Both the position numbers and the translations under genes were made by a program. The notes under the pieces were generated by a model, which searched no databases, was not told the origin of the DNA, and saw nothing but the letters and a program-made list of their open reading frames with translations. From contig VSDK01000501.1 of the NCBI GenBank assembly GCA_009767595.1, positions 84,085 through 148,084 of the forward strand: a stretch of 64,000 bases of DNA, written 5' to 3'. Of this stretch, positions 21,460-32,283 are shown piece by piece (within the stretch, counting starts at the first letter, position 1; every line of letters begins with the position of its first letter). Origin of the DNA: Symbiodinium kawagutii. Lineage: Eukaryota; Sar; Dinophyceae; Suessiales; Symbiodiniaceae.

Positions 21460-22181
21460 TTGGAAGCCATTGGCGTCTTGCAGGTTGATTGGCGTTTGCT
21501 TGTGGGCCATGCGATCCACGGCTACGATGCAAACTCCGATTCATCCTTGGTCAGTCGAGCTTGTCGCGGCAAACCCTTTGACCGCGAGTGGTGGACTCAT
21601 GCGCTGCTGAACGAGATTGATGACCCTCAGACTTCATGGGTTCGATCACAAAAAACACCTGAAGTCTTCACAATCTTCACAGAATTCTTCATATCTGCTT
21701 TCACCCGAGAGTGAGTTTACTGAAAGCACTATTCTCTCTCCCTCTCTTTCCTCTCCCTCCTTTCTCTTTATATTTCGCTCTTACATTATTTTCCCCTCTC
21801 CCTATTCCTTTCTAATATCTTCATGATAGGGAATAGCGAGAGGGAAAACAATCTTTATAATCCAACTTTGCTATTCTTCTTCTGATTTTCTTTTCTCTCC
21901 CTTCCTTTCTTCTCTTCCTCCCTTTTTTCTCTTCCTTTTTTCTCTCTTCCTCTTCTCTATCTCTTTCTTGGTCTTTTCTTTTAATTTCTTTTCTAATATC
22001 TTTCTTCTTCTTCTTCTTCTTCTCTTCCCTTTCTTCCCTTTCTTCCCTTCTCAAAGCACAGAGATCTACTTCTGAGGACTATTTGGCACCGTTGCTGTCG
22101 GAGGAGATGACTGTGGGGTCTGTCCTCAGCAGCATGGCAGTGGCAATTTGGCTCGCCTACATTGCCAAGGCTGGGAAGTGA
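21460..22181 (+). CDS. Unknown protein, last two exons
   Basis: About 21484-21650 encodes VDWRLLVGHAIHGYDANSDS then LVSRACRGKPFDREWWTHAL and LNEIDDPQTSW. A CT-rich intron follows. About 22060-22181 encodes STSEDYLAPLLSEEMTVGSV then LSSMAVAIWLAYIAKAGK and a TGA stop at 22179. The C-terminal exon has a short hydrophobic helix (MAVAIWLAYIA) that could be a tail anchor. No family recognised. Confidence 0.5.
21727..22050 (+). repeat. CT-rich polypyrimidine tract, intronic
   Basis: Mostly TTTCTT, CTCCC and TTCTTC words, ending in a (CTT)n run at about 22005-22024. It lies between two + strand exons, as does the similar tract at 6641. Confidence 0.75.
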
Positions 22182-22189
22182 CAGGTCAA

Positions 22190-23030
22190 GTGCATTCTGA
22201 AGGGTAAAATTGATTATAAAAAGAAGTAAGAAGTAAAGAGTAGTAGTAATGCAGTAGAATTAGATATAAATAGAATTCTATATTAGAAGTAAATAAACAT
22301 ATAATAAAGATAGAGATATAACTTATAGTATGTAAGATGTTTACAGATAGTAGATGTATATGTAAGGACGGACTTAAGATGAATTTATTAGCCGCATCGA
22401 AATTGCATAAGATTCCAAGTAGGCTCCAGGCACTTCGGGAAGGTGGTCAGCTCGACAACCCAGTGTCTTGCACAGGAACTGCAGCGGGTTTTCCGCCTTA
22501 TGAAGAGCTTGCTGGCCATCCCAATCGGTCCCACGTTGGTGGTGGACATGCACAACACGCAAAAAGGCCCGGCAAAAAGGTCAACTGTCCCGCTTTGATG
22601 CAGCAGTTGATGCATAAGGCCTTTCCTTGGGCTGTGCCGTTCGCCCATGATTGTGGTGATTGTGGTGATTCCTTTTCGCTTGGTTGGATACCCTTCCGTT
22701 GCCACCAGGAATGATGCATTCGGGGTCCAGTGGGAGCATCGGCAGCTTGAGCAATGCCACTGGGCGAAGGATTGAAGAAGACTTCCCCCAGTCACAACGA
22801 AGACATATCCCCGCAGCAGGAAGGTCAACCCTTGGATTCAGAGTAGCCCAATGCTAAGTCTGGGTGCAGTAGATCCTCCATCTAAAAGATGACAAGCGGA
22901 AGTGGAAAAGCAAGTTGAAGACAAAGGCAGTGGCCATCAGTGGCCATCAGTGGTCATCAGTTGCCTAGAGACTTGCTCTGAGTTGCTCGCTTGCGCATTG
23001 TTCTGAGGCTCGCTTCCTCCGCAGCTTTGC
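22190..23030. other. Intergenic, AT-rich then mixed; no gene supported
   Basis: 22200-22340 is AT-rich with AGTAGTA/AGATA words. 22340-22830 has overlapping open frames on both strands (125 and 146 codons) that look like mirror shadows. A GTGGCCATCA word is repeated at 22930-22960. Confidence 0.4.
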
Positions 23031-23034
23031 CTCC

Positions 23035-23187
23035 ATGAGCAGATTGCGTGTGCTGCTGCTTTTGATTGTGCTGATGGTGCGTGCGGCCTTAGCGATGCTG
23101 TTGGGGTTCTTTGGAGCGTTGTGGTTGTGTCGAACCCGGGATGTTGAAAACATCATCCAGAAACTCGGCTTTGAACCCAGAGATTGA
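23035..23187 (+). CDS. Short ORF with N-terminal membrane segment (50 aa), possible first exon
   Basis: Starts MSRLRVLLLLIVLMVRAAL, continues AMLLGFFGALWLCRTRD, and ends at a TGA. The first 32 residues form a signal-anchor-like hydrophobic stretch. It lies 65 bp upstream of the cysteine-rich ORF on the same strand, and the TGA may be intronic. It could therefore be the real N-terminal exon of that gene, giving a secreted or membrane-anchored product. Confidence 0.35.
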   Translation: MSRLRVLLLLIVLMVRAALAMLLGFFGALWLCRTRDVENIIQKLGFEPRD

Positions 23188-23251
23188 TTGCTCATCTTTG
23201 TCAAAATTTTGAAATTTGAGGGGTAAAGAAGCTCAGATACCTTGATGAAAC

Positions 23252-24409
23252 TTGATTTGGGTGTGGATGGTGTGGGGGCGTTTGAGGAATGGAGTTTCTT
23301 TGGTCTTCGTCTTGGAGATTGACGAGCTCTTCTTTGAGCTTTTTGCTCCACATCATGCGAGCCGTTTCATCACCTCCATAGTTCGAGTGGAGGATCATCC
23401 GAGAAAAGCATGGAATTACAATCTCGGAAGCAGTCTGCGATTGCTGGCCTTCTTAGGGGTTGTTGTGGCATTCGTAGCTGTGGAGGTAGTGGGGAACACT
23501 GAGTCTGCCCGCGAGGTCCGAGACATCATTTGCAGTGGGAACCAAGATTTCATCATCGAGTCTCACACCAAGGTTGGACCGATCTTTGTGACAGATACAT
23601 CACCCTTTGAAGATGGGAACTTGGACAACAAAATGCTTCCTGGTATGCTTCCACTTCTTCGAGAGGTATCACAACACTACAAACCTGGAGCCAAAGATTG
23701 GATGTGGAGAGAGAGTCTCCCTGGTCGGGGTGAAGTTGCTGTGAAGCACACTCCCACAGTGAGGGACTTCAATGCTTGGTTGGAGATGGATCAGTTTCAG
23801 GTTGCCGATCAATCGACCTATGGCTTTGGAAATTGGTTTGGAAATACTTGTGAAGACCAAGGCCGTGACTTCTGGGAAGGAGATTGGCTGTGGAGTACCG
23901 CAACAGCTCTCACGGGTGGCACAGATTGCGCCAGTGTCGAGCCTTTCTGTGGCCAGAGGGAAATGGTTCTGATTCGCATGCTGTGCCCCCAGACCTGCAA
24001 ATGCAGCACTGCAATTGCAGGTCAGTTCCTTTCCAATGGATGCCGCCTGGGATGTCGGGATGAACCTGGCTTCATGAACACATCATGTGCCGACTTTGGG
24101 CAGGAAGATGTCGAGAAGAAGGAGGCTTGGGACTACTACTGGAGTCTCTTCTACAACAGCAACAAGGGTATCTGGCAGGAAGATCATGAATTGATGGTTT
24201 TCGGGAAGACCGGATCTCAAGGAAACTGTTCTGTGCTTACTTCTCAGTCTTGGATCCGCAATGAGTTCTGCTTTCATTATCACAATGACTGGGTGGCCCG
24301 CCGCCCGTTGACGGCCCTCTGCCCAGAGACCTGTGGTTGCTTGGAGAATCCCAGACCCGAGTCACCGATCACCACCAGTATCGGCCTTTGGTGCCCAAGT
24401 ACATGCTGA
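23252..24409 (+). CDS. Cysteine-rich membrane protein with two ShK-like CPxTCxC motifs
   Basis: One uninterrupted frame of 385 codons, remarkable in a region of short exons. A single membrane helix lies at residues 62-80 (LRLLAFLGVVVAFVAVEVVG). It is followed by a large extracellular-type domain with paired cysteines: C200, C226, C233, CPQTCKC at 245-251, C264, C268, C279, C326, C340 and CPETCGC at 357-363. The CPxTCxC ending preceded by spaced Cys resembles the ShK-like six-cysteine fold, widespread in algal and animal extracellular proteins and not by itself evidence of toxicity. The first 20 or so residues may be intron read-through; Met1 is not certain. The function is probably extracellular binding, otherwise unknown. 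Confidence 0.6.
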   Translation: MIWVWMVWGRLRNGVSLVFVLEIDELFFELFAPHHASRFITSIVRVEDHPRKAWNYNLGSSLRLLAFLGVVVAFVAVEVVGNTESAREVRDIICSGNQDFIIESHTKVGPIFVTDTSPFEDGNLDNKMLPGMLPLLREVSQHYKPGAKDWMWRESLPGRGEVAVKHTPTVRDFNAWLEMDQFQVADQSTYGFGNWFGNTCEDQGRDFWEGDWLWSTATALTGGTDCASVEPFCGQREMVLIRMLCPQTCKCSTAIAGQFLSNGCRLGCRDEPGFMNTSCADFGQEDVEKKEAWDYYWSLFYNSNKGIWQEDHELMVFGKTGSQGNCSVLTSQSWIRNEFCFHYHNDWVARRPLTALCPETCGCLENPRPESPITTSIGLWCPSTC

Positions 24410-25120
24410 ACAATGGCAAAGACCGCAGACGGGGCAGTGATGCGCCGCAAGAAGGTCCTTTTCTATTTGAAGAAGCCGAGAGGAGATCGTTTTTGAATGG
24501 TATCCTTATTTTTTTATTGTTGAGCTTATTTTCGATGTTCTGTGGGTGCTTAAATGGCACCACGGACTTAGCTATGATAGCTGAGCGCCGCACCAATAGA
24601 CCTGAAGGGTTTATACAGGTTTTTTGGCGGATAGCTATGCACGGGAGTGTCTTGTCCTTATTTTGGATTAGAAAAAGGACTTGCAGCTGCAGACACTTGC
24701 TGCTTATCTTTGTCAAGCTTTGGAAAAAACATTGACATCAGAGACTGTAAGACCTTGAGCACTTCAAGATATCTTTCCACACACATATATAATCATATCT
24801 ACATATATACTGTACACATATCTACATGCATGTCTAGATATATCTTGATTTGCAATCATATAAAAAGCCTCCAGCATTTTTTGAGCAAAATTAGATCTTG
24901 GAGCCCTGAAGCAGTCCAGAGGAGTTCCGAAGCTTCCACGACAACGCGGAGCGGAACTTCTACCTGCGCCTTGGATGAAGTTGGGGACGGTCAAGGCTTG
25001 GACCACTGGAACACACAAAGATCCACAGGAAACTCATTGTGAAACTCATATCAAATGTAGAAAACATATATGTAATATAGATTAATATAGTATATATTAC
25101 TAGATTTATATATTAACATA
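24410..25120 (+). other. No confident gene; AT-rich microsatellite-like stretch
   Basis: 24490-24640 could encode a hydrophobic segment (ILIFLLLSLFSMFCGCL), but the frame overlaps the previous stop. 24770-24860 and 25040-25125 are rich in ATATAT/CATATC words. Confidence 0.35.
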
Positions 25121-25129
25121 TACTCATAA

Positions 25130-25626
25130 TGAAGTCATTTACATTTGCGTATCGACAGAGTTTCTGCATTTTCTCCAGGAGCCTGTGGCGTTCCTTGTTG
25201 GCCGATCCTTCGTTCCTGGGCAGCGCTTTGTATCTCAGCGGCTCCGTGCTCTTCGCAGCCATGCCCTACTGGTCTCGAGTGAGCCCAGCCACCATGACCA
25301 AACTCGGCCAGGACGGGGTCACAGTGGTGACGAGCCTCAACATGCCTCAACTGCTGAGCCTCAACTGCTCCTCCTTTCCTCAGAACTGAGAACTCAAATG
25401 GAGAAACTCAGATTTCTTGAATCCTTCGAGCCTCAAGTGTCCAAGTGTCCAACTGAATCCAGAATCGAAGAGCTCGACAACCGCTTCAAACAAAGGTAAA
25501 CCTCGCAGCCTTCTGCAGGTGTTTTACATCTTTGGTGGCATCCTCTTCTTGTCCCAGACACTGGAGATGGGTCGGGATGGGTCGGGATGGGTCCCGTTTC
25601 CTCATAAGTTCTTTCCGGGACCCTGA
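25130..25626 (+). CDS. Small two-segment membrane protein, spliced (perhaps YrhK-like)
   Basis: About 25180-25345 encodes LWRSLLADPSFLGSALYLSG then SVLFAAMPYWSRVSP and TKLGQDGVTVVTSL. After an intron, about 25520-25580 encodes VFYIFGGILFLSQTLEMGRD. Two short hydrophobic helices with the pattern LGSALYLSGSVLF and FGGILFLSQ recall YrhK-type two-helix proteins, but this is an impression, not an alignment. A triple GGGTCGGGAT repeat lies at 25567-25590. Confidence 0.4.
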
Positions 25627-25879
25627 ATTGGAGCAGGTGACATTCTTTTCTCATCAGCTGTAGGAGGTTGCACAGCTTGGTTTATTAGGTCTCTGATCGA
25701 GTTCAAGCATCACAAGGAAAGTCCTTGTTGAATCTGCGGAACCAATCACCACAGGTTCTGCAAAAGTTCATGGTGAATTAACACGCTATGTATCCGAAAA
25801 TATCTCACGAGGTAGTACCAATAGCCCTTCAAACGAAAGGTAGTGCTTTCATACCAACCTGAACTTTCTACAGAAACTT

Positions 25880-26029
25880 ATGGCCAAAAGACATGGAAAA
25901 AGAGACCTTTCGCAAGCCATCATGGTGCCCATAGCACCGCTCCAGTGCATTCAGGAGCGCCATGCAGATCGCTTGAGGGTGCACCGGCGTCTGGCTGGAA
26001 TCATGGAAGCAGATCAAGCAGATCATTGA
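25880..26029 (+). CDS. Small ORF, 49 codons, basic helical protein or last exon
   Basis: ATG at 25880 to TGA at 26027. The product starts MAKRHGKRDLSQAIMVPIAP, continues LQCIQERHADRLRVHRRLAG, and ends IMEADQADH. The composition (alternating basic and aliphatic residues, no low complexity) is that of real coding sequence, better than the overlapping longer frames. It may be a complete small protein or the final exon of the membrane protein just upstream. Confidence 0.4.
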   Translation: MAKRHGKRDLSQAIMVPIAPLQCIQERHADRLRVHRRLAGIMEADQADH

Positions 26030-26142
26030 GCGAAAAAGATCGCACACTTTGTGATCGTTGTGTCGTTGGATTCAGTGCTCAAACATGTTTGCGTGATGAT
26101 AATTTGCTGATGCTGAATGGTCATGAAGGCAAATATTCATGA

Positions 26143-27348
26143 ATCATTGTTTCGCCAGAAACCAGGCAGATTCGAGTGACCAGTTGCCAGGTTTGCCTCT
26201 GGGATTACCACGCCGGGATCGCCAGTGCTGTGGCTCTCCATCTGTAGATGCTGGCAATTTTCCTCCGAGCCTTAAAGCATCTTGAAGCATCTTGAATTCA
26301 ACGAGTCTCTCATCCTTGGTTTCATTTCTAGTCTCGCTGCATTGCAACATTCTTGAACGTTCTGGGAGACCCCTTGGGTGACCGGTTGCAACTTTTTTTT
26401 CGAGTTCGTGACCCATGGCATGGAGCACCGTGACCACTTCACCCTGCGCTTTCCAGCGTCAGCAGCGGCTCGAGTGATGGATGTCGTCGCGAGAACCTTC
26501 CGGGACCGCACCGGCAGCCGGGATGCGCTAGGTCTGAAATGGTGATTGGAAACAAACATCACAGGTGCACTTTGAACGATACCTGGGTACCTTTACTTTG
26601 TTTAAGTTGGCTAGACAACTTTTGAGCTTTTTTAAAGACAACATTTGTTTCAGTTGTCGTTTATGCAACGGGCGGACCTTCTTCTCCTGCACGGGGACAT
26701 AGACATACGTAGTCCTTCTGCCGCCTGTCGATTTGCTTCGACTTTACACACCAAATCAGATGATGACTATGTTGGAATTGAGGAAAAACATAGTCATTAT
26801 GTTGTTTGACTATGTTGTTTTGTCTTGAGGAATAGTCATAGTCATTCCAGCAGAGGCGCTACAATTGTATTTGACGGGACATGATGCAGGGAAGGGAAAT
26901 GGGGCGGTGTATTGCGACACGTGCGTACTTTGAAGTCAGAATCCATGTTGCACTCCAAAAGGACATCGTCTTTGGAGCGACTGGTCTCCAATTTGACACA
27001 AAAGTCCCAACGCCTGACATGCAGTGACATTGTGACCTTAATTAATGTCAATGTTAATAAGGCGGCCGAACAATGATATGCCAAATCAGAACTGACGACC
27101 CTCCTGTAAGCTCAACAAGATCAACAGGATATCAGATTGTCTAAGGCTGGCCTTTGTTTTGGAATCCTCAATAACACTGCCAACATTGAGACATGCCTGT
27201 AGACCTGTTTACGTGTTGGATTTCAGTCGGACAGGGCCAGGAGCGTCCAGGGGCTGAAAGTCAGAGGTTCTCGCGTTGTTAAACCCGAGAATTTTCCAAC
27301 ACCAATGATGCGAATTTGAAGCAACATGCGAACACTGCAACGTTGCAA
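26143..27348. other. No gene recognised
   Basis: Opposed open frames at 26144-26562 on the minus strand are not convincing. 26760-26850 contains the repeated word ATAGTCAT/TATGTTG. Nothing else is supported. Confidence 0.4.
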
Positions 27349-27360
27349 ACTTTGATGGGA

Positions 27361-27429
<69 letters not shown>
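27361..27429 (+). repeat. (ATG)23 trinucleotide microsatellite
   Basis: A pure run of ATG units. Confidence 0.98.
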
Positions 27430-27585
27430 GCCGTCATCATCCTTGATTGATGAAGATTTGGGTGTGGCTCAATTTTATCCCGAGATGAGATGGCTTACTG
27501 CTAGAGTCCACATGAAATGTGGTTCCATGTGGTTCCGTTTGACACCATAGCACCGCTGCAATGAGCATTGCTGGTAGTCCTTGCA

Positions 27586-27705
27586 GGATGCGTGCCCCAC
27601 CGGCATGGCGGATCTGTCCCATTTGAGAGAGGCGTGCGTTGGAAACCTGGAGGGGGCCTGTGGGCGCCGGAAGACACTGCCAGCGTTTTGGCTGAAAGGT
27701 GAGTT
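27586..27705 (+). CDS. Possible exon, unknown protein
   Basis: After CCTTGCAG the + strand reads DACPTGMADLSHLREACVGN then LEGACGRRKTLPAFWLK and reaches a GTGAG donor. Composition and flanking splice signals are good. A second candidate follows GTGCAG at 27847 (ALMKIAQVGGLRAPPDHHSD). No family recognised. Confidence 0.4.
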
Positions 27706-28400
27706 GAAGTCGCAACGGGTGAGGAACCCATGTAGTTTGTGACTTGTGAATCTTTTTTCGAGAAATTTTGTTCATCTCCTAAATTGCGAAGTTGTCTGCC
27801 GAAGCACCGAATGGTGCACCCTCTGATTTGACTCGTTTTGGTGCAGGCATTGATGAAAATTGCGCAGGTCGGTGGCCTCAGGGCACCCCCAGACCATCAC
27901 AGTGACCGCACTCCCGCTTCCTGCAGTTTGTTGATCTGTTTCATTCTGTTTCTTTATTTGATGCTTAGTGAGTTGGTTTGTTTGTCTGGTTGCCTCTGTG
28001 CCTGCCTGTCTGTCAGTTCGTCTGTCTCTCGTCGGTCCGTCTCTGGTCCATCTGTCTGCCCGCCCGTGTTTTTTCTGTAATCTGGATCTTCGAGGTGGAG
28101 ATGTATTACAGGAACATTGTCCCGGACTGAAAAACCAGCATGGCAGAAACCATCAAAACTATTCAAAACTCATCCAAAACCTCAAGCTGGAAAACAGTCC
28201 TTGTTGCCAAGCCTTCCACTTGTGGTTTGTGCATCGGACCTGAGATCCCAAGCTGCCTATTATTTGCGCCACCCACCACCCGCCCAACCCCCCAGCACAG
28301 CTTTGCTGGACGGAACCGGTTTGCAGTTTCACCCGGGTTGTTTTCCGTCCCTTCAAGTTAGTGTGACTAGCCCTGGTCTTGGTAACCAAGGTTTTTGTTG

Positions 28401-28458
28401 CAACAAGAACAACAACAACAGCAGCAACAACAACAGCAACAACAACAGCAACAACAAA
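28401..28458 (+). repeat. CAA/CAG microsatellite
   Basis: Mixed AACAAC and AGCAGC units. In one + frame it gives an Asn/Ser-rich stretch and in another a Thr/Ala stretch, so it is not clearly coding. Confidence 0.9.
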
Positions 28459-28830
28459 GGTGACGCCTTCAAGCCGACCAACAACAAGACCACTGCCAAG
28501 AAGAACAATACGAACAGCGATGCCAATAACAACTTGCAGGAACACATCATCACAACATCAAAAACAAAGTCAAGCAAACCTGCCTGATGTTGAGTGACGG
28601 CTGCTATTCGTACCTGATCTCTATAAGAAAGATACCCGCGTCTGTTTTCGACCACATGTTATTCATTGACATGTGCTCGTTTTTGGATGTATTGGCAATG
28701 TATGTGCTAGCTTTGCACGTCATTTCATTTCCCACCGACCGCGCTGCCGACCCGCGGACACTGCAGTTTTTGCAGCGAATGATTGTGTGGAAGTAAAGGA
28801 AGTGTTGGAACTAAAGAACGAAGTAAAGAA

Positions 28831-28910
28831 GGAAGTGAAGGAGTGAAGGAAAGGAGTGAAGGAAAGGAGTGAAGGAAAGGAGTGAAGGACAGGAGTGAAG
28901 GACAGGAGTG
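28831..28910 (+). repeat. Purine tandem repeat GGAGTGAAGGAAA (13 bp)
   Basis: About five copies of AGGAGTGAAGGA(A/C), drifting from AAA to ACA in the last copies. It directly precedes an exon. Confidence 0.9.
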
Positions 28911-28924
28911 TAAGAAGTCAAGCA

Positions 28925-29143
28925 GGGACGCCTTGGGAAGTGACTCCTTTGAAAGTCCTTTGCCTCAAGGAGAAGATCAGCGTAGATGCGATCAATGCCA
29001 TGCTCGAGGATGCTGCACAAGGCGGTTGGAGAGCCACTGGAGCCTGCATTGCGATGCGCTGTCGCCTGCATCGCCAGGTGAAAAGCTGGAACCTTAGTGC
29101 AGTGCATGGAGCTATGCGCTATGCGCTATGCGCTATGCGCTGA
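28925..29143 (+). CDS. Exon of an unknown + strand gene
   Basis: The frame reads GTPWEVTPLKVLCLKEKISV then DAINAMLEDAAQGGWRATGA and CIAMRCRLHRQ, a globular composition. It degenerates into a GCGCTATGCGCTATGC tandem repeat at 29107-29140, so the exon probably ends near 29080 at a CAG|GTGAAA donor. Confidence 0.5.
   Translation, partial: GTPWEVTPLKVLCLKEKISVDAINAMLEDAAQGGWRATGACIAMRCRLHRQVKSWNLSAVHGAMRYALCAMR
29107..29140 (+). repeat. Tandem repeat GCGCTAT (7 bp), about five copies
   Basis: Perfect GCGCTATGCGCTAT units behind the exon donor. Confidence 0.85.
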
Positions 29144-29521
29144 GCTATGCTTCACCGAACTGGTGACCGAACTCAGGTGTATTGACATCGAGTATTTCCT
29201 GAAGTGGCTGACAAACGACTCCGTAGGCCCTTCGGAAGTCCACGTCAAGTTGTTGAAACGTATATTATTCGAATGAAGTGAATCATGTTGCAGCAAGTAC
29301 CAAGTTGAAGTCAAACGCTTTCGGTACTCTCGCCTTTGGCAGGAGCAGACACCTCGTACTTGGCCGGATTCTGCGGCAGTCCTTTGACTCAGTTGGATAA
29401 TGTTTCGATGAGTTGAAACTTGTCCACCGATCGATATCATCGACGATTGATTGCGAATTTCCATCCATGCGATAGAGAAGCCAGCGTTAAGTCACCCCAC
29501 AGGGTTCTTTGAGCTTGTAGA

Positions 29522-30052
29522 ATGGCACTTGCCGGTCGTAACTCGGTGATCTTGTTGCCACTTTTTGACCAAGGCATGCCGCATGTACATCACTTGCAAG
29601 TGCCAGCAGAGCCGCACTTCTCCGGGAGTATCGAGGCTGGGGCCCTGCAGGCAGAGGCCGCCACTTGCGTCGCTGTCTGTGCTGTGCTTCAGGACTTCAG
29701 GGAGAGACACAAAGACGACGCTTCTACGCTGGACAGGGAATCGACGTTCCACCTGTTGAAAACTGGTAGCTGAGGATCATTTTAGATGACATTCAATTGG
29801 ATAGACAATTATGATTCTCTAAAGGTCTATGTATAGTGCATGCAAGTCTATTTGTCAAGTCTATTGTTTAATTCGGTTTCCCAATTGAAAAAGGTGGAGA
29901 TGATGCTTCGTGCTTTCACCCCACAAAGCTTGTGGCAGGAGCGACTTCAAAACACCGTGAAGGTTTGTCCAAAGTGTGGTAAAGCCTGTGCTTGGGATGA
30001 AATGTGGCGTGAGGGCATCCGGCGGCAAGGAATCATGGCATCCCTGAGATGA
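29522..30052 (+). CDS. Unknown protein, two exons, with CPKCGKAC metal-binding-like motif near the C terminus
   Basis: 29522-29773 encodes GMPHVHHLQVPAEPHFSGSI then EAGALQAEAATCVAVCAVLQ and DFRERHKDDASTLDRE. After about 120 bp, from about 29895 to the TGA at 30050, the frame reads EMMLRAFTPQSLWQERLQNT then KVCPKCGKACAWDEMWREGI. The four closely spaced Cys could bind zinc together with a His or Cys elsewhere. The two exons are on the same strand and probably belong together. No family recognised. Confidence 0.45.
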
Positions 30053-30725
30053 GTTCGGGATGTTCCAGTTCTGGATTCCTTGAAGTTTAATCTTTTCACG
30101 TTTTTTTTCGATTAGACTTAGCTGCACATCTACATTTGGATGTTTTCTTTTCCTGATCGCAAGGAAACATCCAAGGCTCCCCCGATTATCGTCGGTTTGC
30201 GGTTCGAGAACAGTGCAAAACCCTGAAACGACTCGATCTATTTCTCTTCGTCCAGCGATTGTGAGCTCCTGAGACTTGGAACTGAGGCGCATTCACCTTG
30301 GCAAGCCACCACCTCGGACACATTTGGGGCTCAACAGTAAAGAAAGACACCAACCTTTCAGCGAGTTCTTGTTTAGATCTCTTGAGTATTCTTCCCCCGT
30401 GAAGTTATGATGCGACAATGATGAGAAAATTCTCGGATTTGTTGATTTTTCATTTTTCTGTATCTGTGATTGGGATTTGTGCTTTGCTTGGTGTGCACAT
30501 CGCTGATGGGCTGAGGTTGCAATGCTTGCGGGAACAGTTTAAAGGACGGATGCAGCCGCCCCCTCCGACTCCAGAGCATTGCAACCCGCGGTTTTCTCTT
30601 GGCATTGCCGGAAGTGACTCGTTTGTTGACTGAGTTTTTTTCGATTGGAGGTGATCTGTGCTCTGAAAAGTCAGGTCTGAAGATGATTCATCAATTCCAG
30701 TGGACCACAAGTTGACCACAAGCCA
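30053..30725. other. No confident gene
   Basis: A 71-codon + frame at 30418-30633 starts with a signal-like segment (FHFSVSVIGICALLGVHIAD) and then REQFKGRMQPPPPTPEHC. This could be a first exon, but evidence is thin. Confidence 0.3.
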
Positions 30726-31055
30726 ATGTGGTTTGGCTGTTCTCTGGGCCAGGATGTGCAGCAATCGCATAGCGACAACATTTTTATGGGTTTCATCTAC
30801 GGCATAGCTGAGGCCGAACGCTTTTCTCCTGTCACTGCAATTTTCACGGCTGCCACAGTGTGGCTGGTTTGGTGGACCCATTTTGACCCCAGTGAGGAAT
30901 TGTTGCAAGTGAAGTTGCCCAGTTCTTCATTCGGTGTGGAAGAGATGTATCACCTCTTCTGCCAGGGAAAGTTCAAGTACAAGATCTCCATGAGAGCTGA
31001 GAACCCAAAGCTTTGGGGCGATTGCTGGTTGCTGCGAGTTGCAATGAAATCGTGA
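30726..31055 (+). CDS. Hypothetical exon with a hydrophobic segment, 109 codons
   Basis: Reads IFMGFIYGIAEAERFSPVTA then IFTAATVWLVWWTHFDPSEE and SSSFGVEEMYHLFCQGKFKY, ending in a stop after RVAMKS. One possible membrane helix (TAIFTAATVWLVWW). The composition is plausible for coding sequence; no homologue recognised. Confidence 0.35.
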   Translation: MWFGCSLGQDVQQSHSDNIFMGFIYGIAEAERFSPVTAIFTAATVWLVWWTHFDPSEELLQVKLPSSSFGVEEMYHLFCQGKFKYKISMRAENPKLWGDCWLLRVAMKS

Positions 31056-31065
31056 AATAACGGCA

Positions 31066-31985
31066 TTGCTACTGCATTGTCAGGTTGTTTTTTCGTTGGA
31101 CTTGTATGACTCAAACAATACATGGGTATCCGTCATGCTTGCTGAAGCAAGTTTTGTGTGTGTACTCAACATGAATCACACTCGACATTCCACAAGATTC
31201 AAGAGCTACCAAGTTGTGACCCAGGTGCAGACCCCTGAATTCCTTTGCTTCGATGATCCTCTGCAGTGCGCTCCGTGTCATTTAAACGTTGGAGTCTCGG
31301 ATCACAGCGTTGTAGCAATGAGAGTATCTCATCTCCATCTCCTTGACTAACCCCACAGCAATGGACAAAGTTGTGCAAGAGAACTAGGTGATGTTTTGTT
31401 GATTGCTCATGCCAGTTGAGAGCCAAAACCGCCTACAAAGGAAATCACGGAATCTCAAAATGAGTTCTCTTCGCGGAAGCACAGAAACGCATGCGTGTGA
31501 AACCGTTCGGAAGCGCTTTGCGCAAGAGGAATGCACTCGACTATCCGACTTGGAAGCTCTGTGGAAGTGAAGTTTGACGAATGAATTCCATTCATTGCGT
31601 CGATATCCAAAAATTGACTCGTAGAATTATAAGGGGGGACACTATCGTGGAAGAAGCACGGCGCAATGGCGGAAGCTGCAAATGAGAGGAATGGTAGGGC
31701 TGGTAGGGTTAGGGGCACCGTCGGTACCCTTGTCGCTGTCCCAATGACCTTCACAACCACCGACATGAGGCAATCCCGACCTCTCTGTACTGCAAGGACT
31801 TGAGGTGTGCTGAGTTTCCGCGTTTGGCTTCAGAATGCTTCAGAATTCAAAGTTCTTCAAACTGCTTATGTGTGGAAAGTGAAACAGCTGCAGTTCTTGA
31901 GGTATCTTTTCACAAATCCTCAGAAAGGTGCGCAGGGAAGGGTGGCTGCGCTAATCAAGTCTTGGTAGCGGGACCGTTGATATCT
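31066..31985. other. No confident gene
   Basis: Short frames only; 31456-31766 on the minus strand is Ser/Pro/Phe-rich and unconvincing. Confidence 0.35.
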
Positions 31986-31986
31986 G

Positions 31987-32265
31987 TTGATCATGGTCCA
32001 AACGTCGGAGCCTGTGAGAGAAGGAAGCCAAAGGAAGCCAAAGGAAGCCAAAGGAAGCCAAAGATGCCAAGCTTCCATCGTTTTTCTTTCAATTGCAAGG
32101 CTTCAATCAAGTGATTTGCTTTGGCGAAGTGCAAGGCTTGACCTTAGTGAAAAAGCTCTACGAGATTGGCTCACAGGCCGCTTTGGAACAGTTCCTCGGC
32201 AATTCGCTGCTCTCGTTGAACGCCTGGGAGTTTCGAAGGCTTTGATTGACTTTGAAATGGAGTAG
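31987..32265 (+). CDS. Probable last exon of an unknown gene, directly upstream of the retrotransposon
   Basis: The convincing part (about 32105-32265) reads LLWRSARLDLSEKALRDWLT then GRFGTVPRQFAALVERLGVS and KALIDFEME, ending in TAG. It is preceded by a perfect fourfold decamer (AAGGAAGCCA, 32021-32060), so the exon may begin after that. The copia element inserted 18 bp downstream of this stop codon, so the coding sequence is spared but its 3' UTR is interrupted. Confidence 0.5.
   Translation: MIMVQTSEPVREGSQRKPKEAKGSQRCQASIVFLSIARLQSSDLLWRSARLDLSEKALRDWLTGRFGTVPRQFAALVERLGVSKALIDFEME
32021..32060 (+). repeat. AAGGAAGCCA x4 perfect decamer repeat
   Basis: Four identical consecutive units. 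Confidence 0.97.
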
Positions 32266-32283
32266 TTTTTGAATGTTGGAATG

